From the NCBI RefSeq assembly GCF_933775445.1, contig NC_065874.1, forward strand, positions 10,807,001 to 10,871,000: a DNA stretch of 64,000 nucleotides, given 5' to 3'. The translations under genes were made by a program, and so were the position numbers. The notes below the pieces were generated by a model. The model was not told the origin of the DNA, did no database searches, and was given only the letters and a program-made list of their open reading frames with translations. Shown piece after piece: positions 23,101-31,463 of the stretch (position 1 is its first letter; the number at the start of each line of letters is the position of its first letter). This stretch comes from Argentina anserina. Lineage: Eukaryota; Streptophyta; Magnoliopsida; Rosales; Rosaceae.

Positions 23101-24089
23101 TGCTTCGACGTTTCAATATGGATCTATGCAGTCCATTGTCTACTCCCATGGTCGTCCGAAGTCTAGATATCAAGAAGGATCCCTTCCGTCCTAAAGAGGA
23201 TGATGAAGACGTTCTTGGTCTTGAAGTTCCATACCTTAGTGCGATTGGGGCACTATTGTATCTTGCTCAATGCACTAGACCGGACATATCTTTCGCAGTG
23301 AACTTATTGGCTAGATTTAGCTCCGCACCTACGCTACGTCATTGGAATGGAATCAAGCATTTGTTTCGATACTTGAAAGGTTCCCTTGACATGGGATTGT
23401 TCTACCCTTATTGCAGAGAGAACACCGCCACGGTATCTCCCCACAGCACCGCCGTCACCGACCCCGGCCTTGCCGCCGTACGCCGCAGCGACGCCGCCGG
23501 CCGCCATGGCGTGGAGACCGTGCGCGGTGCCGAGAGCAGCCACCGGTCCCGTGCAGCTCTTTCCCCCGATGCAAAGACTCCAAACAACTTGTTAGTTGGT
23601 TATGCCGACGCAGGGTACCTCTCTGACCCTCACAAGGCTCGTTCTCAAACCGGTTATGTGTTTACCATTGGGAATACGGCGATATCTTGGAGATCCACAA
23701 AGCAATCTCTTGTTGCTACTTCTTCGAATCACGCGGAGATCATCGCTCTCCATGAAGCAGTGAAAGAATGTGTTTGGCTACGATCACTTGTTCGCCATAT
23801 TCGTGATTCTTGTGGATTAGTCTCTACAACTGATCAACCTACGTGCATTTATGAAGATAATGCTGCTTGCATAGAGCAGACGAAGTTAGGTTTCATCAAG
23901 GGAGACAACACCAAGCATATTTTGCCTAAGTTCTTCTACAACGTTCAACAACAGAAGTTCTTGAATGTTCAGATCAATCAAGTGAGTTCAGAATCCAATG
24001 TTGCGGATTTGTTCACCAAGTCTTTGCCTAAATCTACTTTTGTGAAACATGTGAAGAGCATTGGCATGCGTCGTTTATCGGAACACTAG
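20103..24089 (+). CDS. Copia Pol polyprotein (1328 aa): protease, integrase, RT, RNase H
   Basis: A complete enzyme polyprotein starting with its own ATG. The protease motif DCGTTH has its aspartate at residue 11, so nothing precedes the protease. The integrase zinc region has H150, H155, C247 and C250, with a GC-rich insert of about 60 residues between the His and Cys pairs. The integrase core is D278, D341, E377 (35 residues between the last two). Reverse transcriptase carries YVDD at 942-945. RNase H has D1169 (YADAGY), E1212 and D1252 (YEDN). A second unusual insert, about residues 1105-1160, separates RT from RNase H; another GC-rich stretch is at about 595-650. No stop or frameshift interrupts it. 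The start is set by the acceptor-like TTTTGTAG directly before the ATG. Confidence 0.95.
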   Translation: MSRGEIECLADCGTTHTVLRHRQLFTDLVFSTSSMSTMIGSKSIIQGRGTASFMLPDGTTLNVVDALYAPKSPRTLLSFKDIRANGFHLDTYVENGEEYLCVTSEKAGHRRILEKMKSLGNGLYLTSIRIFESYAVERNFCDSDSYMLWHARLGHPGRDMMIRILKNSHGHPFFKSRKRLEDHLTRAPHGEAVPTHAPHGEAEHASLGSSTAFMPSVAASPPSQELVMPPVLSHASMTISDAHRSFCKACSLAKFQGSPSFAKASTENIPFLQRIQGDICGPIQPECGPFRYFMVLVDASTRWSHVALLSTRNAAFAKLLAEIIKLRAHHPDYTIKSIRLDNAGEFTSKTFDDYCMSIGIEVEHPVPHVHSQNGLAEATIKRIQLVARAMVMGTNLPVSAWGYAVLHAAILIRFRPAANQAFSAYQMVTGYEPNISHLRIFGCAVYVPITPPLRTKMGPQRRLGIYVGYNSPTIVRYLEPTTGDLFTARFADCHFDETCFPSIGGDGNVIIPNERQELTWCVPTMSHYDPRTAQSELEVQRIIDLQKVADSMPDGFVDIAKVTRSNIPAANVPARLDIPKYGRGRQAPGPSNVGTAPDSGTEADGGTTVRRGVAGAPCGDDAEMAQHGAASASAPQRKRGRPINSRDSKPRKKRMTKAQRVINDESPSYEVVSDYSYVHESTQVFPWDAMEPCLMPENNEISVNYTSEQSVRNRATTCIDDVFAYSVALEIISEDDVEPRSVAECERRADWPKWKEAIQAELNSLAKREVFGKVELTPRDVKPVGHKWVFVRKRNEMNEIVRYKARLVAQGFSQRPGIDYEETYSPVMDIITFRYLISLVVSERLNMQLMDVVTAYLYGDLDAEIYMKAPEGLPLPPSSASRPRSAHAVRLRHSLYGLKQSGRMWYNRLHQYLVRRGYKNDELCPCVFIRKTNSGFVIVAVYVDDMNIIGTLDEIEETVSYLKSEFEMKDLGRTKFCLGLELVHRADGILVHQSNYTQKMLRRFNMDLCSPLSTPMVVRSLDIKKDPFRPKEDDEDVLGLEVPYLSAIGALLYLAQCTRPDISFAVNLLARFSSAPTLRHWNGIKHLFRYLKGSLDMGLFYPYCRENTATVSPHSTAVTDPGLAAVRRSDAAGRHGVETVRGAESSHRSRAALSPDAKTPNNLLVGYADAGYLSDPHKARSQTGYVFTIGNTAISWRSTKQSLVATSSNHAEIIALHEAVKECVWLRSLVRHIRDSCGLVSTTDQPTCIYEDNAACIEQTKLGFIKGDNTKHILPKFFYNVQQQKFLNVQINQVSSESNVADLFTKSLPKSTFVKHVKSIGMRRLSEH

Positions 24090-24264
24090 AGTTTGGTAGA
24101 CTTCAGGGGGAGTCTACATCACATGTTAAGATCCTTAAGTAGTTGGTGCGTTGTGCTCTTTTTCCCTTCGATCAAGCTTTTGTTTTACCCAAGAGGTTTT
24201 TGTTTTGCTTGACAAGGTTTTACCAAGGCAACGTTGTGCGCCATGCAACCTAGGCATGCGACAC

Positions 24265-24273
24265 AAGGGGGAG
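24265..24273 (+). other. Polypurine tract of the young copia element
   Basis: AAGGGGGAG directly precedes the 3' LTR and would prime plus-strand DNA synthesis. A second match (AGGGGGAG) lies about 160 bases upstream near 24105. Confidence 0.85.
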
Positions 24274-24458
24274 TGTTCCGGGAGAATTACTATTCTACCC
24301 TTGTGTGTGTCTTAGCCTAATAGGTTTCCTGTTAGGAGATAGATTAGCATCTCCGTAGTAGATTAGGACTCCGAATCCTACGGGATTGTGGTGTTGTAAA
24401 TGCCTATATATAGGCCCCCATATCATTCAATAATATACAAGTATTTCATCCTCAAACA
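24274..24458 (+). repeat. 3' LTR of the young copia element
   Basis: 185 bp, identical to 17074-17258, followed by the target copy GTCTT at 24459-24463. Confidence 0.97.
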
Positions 24459-24463
24459 GTCTT

Positions 24464-25941
24464 TTTATTTTATACATATATACTTTTGTTACCAGGATTA
24501 CAATCTGTTGTTTTGGTTTTTGTTCTCATAAATCTTAACCGCTTAGCACATTGTTACTGGGCACTTACTGCATGGATCGATCGCGATGATCAGAGCCCTA
24601 AGATTTAGATAATATTTATTGGGCCTGACTGAAGGAGATACCCATTTGAGTGATATTTATTCGAAGTTGCTTCAAGAATTCTTCCAGGATCCAAAGATTG
24701 CCCGCTGGATCTTTAGCGTGTATATCGATTCAGTTAGGGATTTAGGGCTTTAGACATGCTCTGGGCATGTATTGATTTCAGTTAAAATTATGTATGATCC
24801 TGATTGAAAATGATTATCTTGATTTAGTGATCACTTTTGAGTTGTACATGGTTGAATGATAATGCAATTTCAAATGAATTCTTCAGCAAAGCTTGGTACT
24901 ATCACTCCGGTTCGATCCTACTTTTTTCATTGAGTTTGTTGAGGATAGGTTATGTCAGTGTTTGTGAAGATTTGAGAGGTCTCTTACATAAAGTAGACTT
25001 TAGAGGTTGTCCTGCAGAGTCGATCTTCACTTGTTTCTGAGCTGTTTTTGTGCTAGTAGCCTAGGTTTTCTTTTTCCTCTCGGTTTTGTTTCCTGCTTTT
25101 ATTGTGTTCAGTCGTATAACTATTTCACATTATGCACAAAATATGATGGCGGAATTTTCTTAGGTACCTCTATGTATATGATACTCTTATTTATTGATAT
25201 TACAACAAATTTGTTATCATTATGGTAAATAGACTGATGTTTTGGGTAATTTTAGTTCTATTAGTTGTAATTACTTCATCAATAATATTTTACAAGATTA
25301 TGAACAAATAATTATTAATGTGGTAAATTTGTTTAGTTATTTGGAAATATAATAAAAACATCTTGTAACTATGTTCTCAGCATTGTAAATTTAGTTCAAT
25401 AAATTTGTAATTTTTATTCAAAATGTAGTAAATGAGGTATGTTATACCTCAAGGTATTATAGTGTAGACGACCCCAACTATGGCTCCTCTGAGAAGTAAA
25501 GAGGGAACAATTGCAGAGTTTCATCTCTTTCTCGGCTGCATCAGCTCTCTACTGCGAAGAGCTCATTATTCACACACACAAAAAAAAAAAAGACAATCGA
25601 TGTAGAAAGGCTATATAAGAAACTGTATTGTATATAAATCAGCAAAGTAGCCCATCTACGGCTTTAACAGTTAATATACAGCATATCTCTTTTTTCTTTT
25701 CTTTTTTTTGGTTAAGTAATATACAGCTTATCTCAGTGATGCAGGATTGGCAATTGACCAGTGATTTAAATAGTTAGATTATATTATTAATGGTTATTTC
25801 CAGGCTTCCAGCACAAAATCGACATTGACATCCATTTAAATAAATCGAATAGAGTTAATTTAGTTTGAGGTACTTGCATTATTACATACAGGAACCCTCT
25901 TCAGAGTTCTTACTTACCGACATGAGTCATGTTAATAAATA
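24464..25941. other. Intergenic DNA
   Basis: AT-rich, no supported gene. A poly-A run occurs near 25580-25590. Short open frames at 24837-25228 are not recognised. Confidence 0.45.
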
Positions 25942-26612
25942 TAGTAAAACCTCTATAAATTAATAGTTTCGGGACCAGTAAAAATTATTAAATTAGTGTG
26001 TTATTAATATATCGATAAATTAATAAATATTAATTTATTAATAAATTATTAACTTATTAATTTATCAAAGTATAATAAACACTTGCTTAAAATAAATAAA
26101 TGATGTAGTTTATTTCAACGTACTAATTGATCATTTATTTCGTAAACATTATTAAATGTATTACTTTGTTTGATGTATTACATTATTATTCATATTATAT
26201 ACATTATTAAATTTACTATTTTGTTTGATGTACTACATTATTCAACAACTTATTATGGTAGCTAGGACATTGAATATAATTTTTTGTTGCGTTAAGAGAA
26301 AAACACAAAGAAGATTATCATGTTAAGAAAATAGCATAATGAGAATCAAAGTTGCATTGTTTTCAAGAAAAAAAAAGTAACAAATGAGTCATACTTTACA
26401 AAGTACTCACAAATGTAAAATTATTTATATGTAATAAGAAAATATTAATTTGTATATCTGATGAGGTTCATTTGAAGTCTCAAATTTTTATTATCTTATA
26501 AATTTAGTAAAATATTAATTTAGCATGTTAGTCCCGAATCGGGATTGATAAAAATTATAATTTTAACGAGATTATTAATTAATTGGGTATTAATTTTAAC
26601 GAGGTTATACTG
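25942..26612. mobile_element. Emigrant/pogo-like MITE (671 bp)
   Basis: The ends TAGTAAAACCTCTATAAATT and (reverse complement of right end) CAGTATAACCTCGTTAAAAT match the Emigrant terminal type CAGTAAAACCTCTATAAATT. They are flanked by TA dinucleotides (25940-25941, 26613-26614), the expected target site. The interior is very AT-rich with inverted TAATTTATTAA motifs and no transposase. Confidence 0.8.
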
Positions 26613-27161
26613 TAGTACAAGAAAATTCAGTATGAAGAATAAAGCTAAGCTTAGGTAAGTTTTAAATAAAATCCAGCACAAAAAGGCCACAGTAATCTCC
26701 ATCCAACGTACCTCCCAATCCAACATCAAAATTAGACTCGGCTATTGTTTAAGGCGTGTATCCTCATAAAGTATGGTGTAGTTTTTAAGCTGCTTACATT
26801 TTTATGATGTTGGGTCTGTTTGGTATAGCTGGGTTTATAAAAAAAGTCGGCTTATACTGATTTTTGAAAATAAGTGGCTGATAAATAAAATTGCAGACTG
26901 TTTGGTAAACTGGCTTATATAAGTAGCTGTTAGTGACAGAAGTAATGGCAAAGCGTTTGGTAAACTCAAACTAGCTTATGCTTTTAATTTGTAAAATGAC
27001 CAATTTAGAAATGTAAGATAATTTTTAGTTAATTTTAGTTTAAAACAATGCCTAAAAATATATGGCATATTAATATTGGATAATTTTAAAATTATCTTAA
27101 ACCAATATACTCTGATATTGATAATTTGGTTCTGATTAGGATCATGTCAATACATAAATAC

Positions 27162-27872
27162 TCAATCACGTGCATTCATCAAATTTTGAGCAATCATGTC
27201 TCTTAATATATCAATTTCTTGTGCGTCATGATGATTTTGTTCATCATCATCATCATCATCTTCCTCATCTCCACCACCTTCCATTTCTTCGCCTCGGACA
27301 AAATGTCTATCACGATGTGCATATCTTCGGATATAATTATGAAGTGTCATAGTAGCGATGAAAATCTTCACTTGTTTCTCGAATGAATATCCTTGCATGT
27401 CTTTTAAAATCTTCCATTTTTTTTTCCAAACACCAAATGAGCGTTCTATAACTCCTCTAAGTGAAAAGTGTGTTTTGTTAAATAGTTCTCTTTTATTTCT
27501 TGGTTCTCGGCCACGATATTGTTGGAAGTGTTGTGGTGGCCCTTTATAAGGTCCCAAATACCCTGGCAGAGTGGGATATCCTGAATCCACAACATAATAT
27601 TTTCCTACAAAATTATCATGTAATAAAATTTGTGAAAATGTCATTTGAAGCATGAATTGAAATGAAATGTTTGACTAAAATTAAATATATTACCTGGTGG
27701 AGGATGAGGAAAGTTCATATTAGGATTTCGAAGATTTGACAATAGTCTTCCATCCAGCTGAACTAAAATGAGAACCTGACTTTGAATTTTTATGCACCTC
27801 CTTGATACACAAGTCAACAAAAACTTCAACTAAATTATCATTCCAACTAGCTTGTTCTTTGGAATTTGCCAT
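27162..27872 (-). pseudogene. Harbinger transposase (HARBI1/ALP1-like) remnant fused to a Myb/SANT-like start
   Basis: On the minus strand an ATG at 27872 opens a Myb/SANT-like stretch (ASWNDNLVEVFVDLCIKEV, HFSSAGWKTIVKS) typical of the second protein of PIF/Harbinger elements. It breaks off near 27740 and runs into transposase sequence (NPNMNFPHPPPG). A GT-AG intron follows (about 27606-27693). The last exon has YYVVDSGYPTLPGYLGPYKG, then VIERSFGVWKKKWKIL and a C-terminal acidic run. The aspartate of VVDSGY and glutamate of VIERSFG fit the DDE catalytic triad; the first catalytic aspartate and all N-terminal parts are missing. Best read as an internal-deletion product joining the two element genes. 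Confidence 0.85.
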
Positions 27873-28590
27873 CTATCACATATACGTAATGAAATCACAC
27901 AATCAAGTACACAACTATATAGGAACCATGCACATGTCACCAAATACATAAGTTAACATGATGTTCAAGAATATAGTTCATATGTTGTTAAAGTTCGAAT
28001 TTGAGGAGATACCTTGGGAACACTGCTGTTTTGTAAGTTAATGTAGCTCTTTCCTTAATTAGAATGGTTATTTACCTAAAGAATGCAGAAGATGAATATA
28101 TGTTAATTTGATTGAATTCAAAACAGCAAGAGATGTTTAAATTAATCATAACAGTAATTGAACTTATTTAGATACACATGTGGTACACTAAAAATCTATG
28201 CATCTAAGTGATCTAACTACTAACATGTTGGAGATTGTATTACTAACACAGTACTACATAACATGTACTTAGCATCACTTCTGAGTTACAGAATTTGTGA
28301 AATTCGATCAGATGTCACATTTAACAAGCACCTGTGTATTTGGTTAATTGATTGGACAGACTGCTTGAACCTATATGGTATATCAGACTATCATCATATC
28401 ACAATGCACCAATTATTGGGGCACTCTATAGGGTGTAACCTAGACAGCTGCTTTTAGGAAAACCTAAACAGCAGTCAAGCTGCCACAGCAAGAAGGTGAC
28501 AATCATGGAAAGCCTTCATCAAGTAGTTTCATACATTTTATTATGTAAGGCCTAAATCAATACTACAGATGCAGGCATCATAGATTTGAT

Positions 28591-28945
28591 ACCCCCAGTA
28601 GAAGTTTACTAGAGGTAGTAAACTTTAGTAAATTTTTACTACCCCCAGTAAACTTTATTTTTTTGCATCTAAGTTGATTTTTCTCTGTTTTAAAGTGTGT
28701 TATGGCCTTTAGAAATACTGTTTTTCAAGTTTAATACCCCCAGTAGAAGTTTACTACCTCTAGTAAACTTTAGTAAATTTTTACTACCTCCAGTAAACTT
28801 TACTTTTTTGCATCTAAGTTGATTTTTCTCCGTTTTAAGGTGTGTTATGGCCTTTAGAAATACTATTTTTCAAGTTTAATACCCCCAGTAGAAGTTTACT
28901 AGAGGTAGTAAATTTTAGTAAATTTTTACTACCCCCAGTAAACGT
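28591..28945. repeat. 145-bp tandem repeat, about 2.5 copies
   Basis: Units begin with ACCCCCAGTAGAAGTTTACT at 28591, 28736 and 28881, exactly 145 bp apart, and are nearly identical. The core reads ACTAGAGGTAGT in copies 1 and 3 but ACTACCTCTAGT in copy 2, the reverse complement. Non-coding. Confidence 0.92.
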
Positions 28946-29485
28946 TATAAATGCTTGTTGGTATCAAAGGTACAAAGTAGTTGTAGCTAGGCATATTGAA
29001 TATAACTATGCAGGTTAGTTTTCAGATGAGTTATCAGAGTTATTAATCATATTTCTTAAAACTTGCAAAGGCTATTAAACTTGTCAAGTCTACAAACTCA
29101 AACTTCATTTATGAAGATGGAGGACAATATGTAACATAGTAGCAATATAAAACAGCAGCTCATATCTATTCAATTGTTATTTTTACTTATTTACATGTCT
29201 TATTGAATGTTTAACTCCATGGTAAATATTTCAAATTTAACATCTCCCTTGGAGATGAGATTTGTTAAATTAACTTCTTGTCATATTTGACATATCAAAA
29301 TTCAAAATTAACAACAAAATTTGACCTCTCTATTGGAGTTGCTCTAAGAGGAAGATTACCTGGAAGTGAATCTACTATGAAACCAGGTAACAAACATACG
29401 GTAGCAGAGATAATATCCAAGGAAATAAAGAATGTCATAAAAGCTGAAATTTTATTCAGATGAAATGGTAGAACTTTGGAAGAAC

Positions 29486-29664
29486 CTGATTAGTACTCTC
29501 CATGTGCCCTCTATATAGTTGACCAAAACCTCCTTCACCCACAAAACAATCTGCTCTAAAATTCTTTGTTACAGCTGCCAATTCACGAAATGTAAATGTA
29601 TGTGCTGCAATGTGATCAGATCCACTACCCTTAGGCCTTTCCTTTAATGCCGAAGCTGCATTCA
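29486..29664 (-). pseudogene. Captured exon of a PBL/PBS1-like receptor-like cytoplasmic kinase
   Basis: The minus strand encodes [20 protein letters not shown] followed by [19 protein letters not shown]. This is the start of the kinase domain, including the glycine-rich loop GEGGFG, of PBS1/PBL-type cytoplasmic kinases. It ends at an exact donor (CAG|GTTCTT) and begins behind AAATCAAG, so one exon with its splice sites is present. The catalytic remainder is absent from the window. It lies inside the Harbinger-type element. Confidence 0.88.
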
Positions 29665-30779
29665 CTTGATTTAAATGAAAGAAATAAGTGAGAAAGGGCA
29701 CCAATACGTATAAGCTAACTTAACAGAAACATTCAAAAGAAACATAGATGAAATTACAAATACAAAAAATCCTACTGCAATCATTAAGATTATTAAAAGA
29801 GCACAAGAACAAGAGTTCAAACACAGACTTTCTAATGATTCAACAAAAACAACTCATCTGTGTGGACAAACGGTACTCAGAAATTGGCATAGTCTTGAAT
29901 TCCATATAGCTAGTTATGAACTCCATATCCTAAATATTTGCAGAATAATCAAACTGATACTATGAACAAAAAATAACATTTACCCAAATCATGATACTCC
30001 CTTTTGGGTTTGAGCCACATAATATCTAAAAAGAGTGATTAAAAATAAGATGTCCATGTATATAATCAAACATATCCAGGTATGAGATTTGAACCATGCT
30101 CTGATACGAATCACAAACAAAATTGGAGCCACCCAGAATAAATTTGAAACCATATTTACAACAAAATTGCAGAAATCTGAAATTGAAATTGTTAATATAT
30201 AGACTTACCCCAAATCAAAGATGTGTTACTGATTCTTGGATCCTCGATGCCATACCGATATTGGTTGATGAACATAAGGGAGAGGGCTGAGATGTTGTTC
30301 AAAGTGAGAGGAGATTGACGAACAAAGTGAGAGCAGGCTTGGGTGAGAAGATTGAAAGGTTTCTGTGGCAATTCGTTGTAATTGGTTGAAAGAGATGAGG
30401 GTACCCATCGGGATTACGAAAATTTCATTAAACTACAGTGTCCTCCGTTACAGTAGGCACCGCGGCTTGTGCTTCCAAAAAGAGGGTAAGGGCAGCTTCT
30501 GCTTTTCGAGCTTAAAAGCCCTAGCTTTTAAAAGCAGCAAGTGAGAAGCTGATTTACCAAACACTTCTCTTAGCTTAACTTATAATCACTGAAGGTAAAA
30601 AGTTTTACCAAACACAGCCGTTATCTGTATGTATTCCCCACTCCTATAACTACCAAATTGTTTTTCACAGGTCACAATAAGTCACAACCATATATACCCT
30701 CTTGAATGCTATATAGCTATGAGAGAGCTCCCCAAGAGTCTCGAACCACCACTAGTAGTTTTCTTCCTGACGAATCCCC

Positions 30780-31458
30780 TGTTATTGCCAATCAATATCA
30801 CGATTACAAACAAAGTATATATGACAGTATAATTGAATCAAAACAAACAACAACCAATAACAACAACGAAATCAATAATTAACAATACTAACTTGATTCA
30901 GATATAGGCCTGCTTTGCAGTGACCTAAGACAGAAATTCGTCCCCACTTGTGCTGCAGTTTCGGACGTGTATCTTGAGGATACAACTATCTGGTACAAGT
31001 TCTTGCACAAGAACTTGTCCCTGGCGAATTTACTTTGTGTTTCAGAGAAATCGATTTGGGGAGGAAGAAGAAGAGATGAACGTCTGATGGAAAACAACGA
31101 CACAATGTCGTCTTTATATAAAGACAAATCCGAACAGGTAAAACTGTTCAAAAGGTTGTAACTGTTGGTAACAGTTATTACCTTTGGTTTTATCCGAAAA
31201 TAATAATAAAATTATTAATTCAAAAATTATAATTAGATTTAATTTCCAGAGCCCAAAGAGCCCAAAGGCATTCTATGACTTTATATAAATATATATATAA
31301 ATATATACCATTTTCTATTAGAAATCCAATAGAAAGCCCATCAAGCCCACTCTAGGCTATTCCACTCATTCACTTGCTCACATGGGTGTTTGTTTATAAA
31401 CAACTAAGCAAGTAGCTTTTCTTCAATGTGAGATTCTATTCCACACTAAGTTCCAACA
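30780..31458 (-). mobile_element. Solo LTR (679 bp)
   Basis: The minus strand begins TGTTGGAACTTAG at 31458 and ends GGCAATAACA at 30780, a proper TG...CA pair. The 5-bp flanks TCCCC are identical on both sides (30775-30779, 31459-31463). It includes a TATA-like TTATATAAAGAC near 31112-31123. No coding region or primer site is attached, so it is a solo LTR left by recombination, most likely of a copia element. Confidence 0.85.
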
Positions 31459-31463
31459 TCCCC

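Larger units (their letters stand above)
17074..24458 (+). mobile_element. Complete young Ty1/copia retrotransposon (7385 bp)
   Basis: Two LTRs of 185 bp (17074-17258, 24274-24458) are identical by direct reading and begin TG and end CA. The 5-bp target duplication GTCTT is perfect (17069-17073, 24459-24463). A polypurine tract precedes the 3' LTR. Inside, gag (18069-19136) and pol (20103-24089) are both intact but separate, with a 966-bp spacer between them, unlike the single fused frame of most plant copia elements. Protease, integrase, reverse transcriptase and RNase H are in copia order. The usual initiator-tRNA primer site is not seen after the 5' LTR, where the sequence is CGTTATCAACACGAAGCC. 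Identical LTRs and open frames point to very recent movement. Confidence 0.97.
26812..30619 (-). mobile_element. PIF/Harbinger-type element (3.8 kb) with transposase debris and a captured kinase exon
   Basis: The left end GGGTCTGTTTGGTATAGC and right end (reverse complement) GGCTGTGTTTGGTAAAAC form imperfect inverted termini of the kind seen in plant PIF/Harbinger elements, and TTTGGTAAA motifs recur just inside both ends. The 3-bp flanks are GTT on both sides (26809-26811, 30620-30622). The interior carries a HARBI1-like transposase fragment with a Myb/SANT-like start (27162-27872), a 145-bp tandem repeat (28591-28945) and a receptor-like cytoplasmic kinase exon (29486-29664), both gene relics on the minus strand. 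GTAAGTC near 30210 follows a possible leader exon on the minus strand. Boundaries rest on terminal resemblance and short flanks. Confidence 0.65.

Noticed and set aside
23334..23626. Small frames opposite and offset to pol
   Set aside because: They overlap the GC-rich insert in the intact pol frame; composition by-products.
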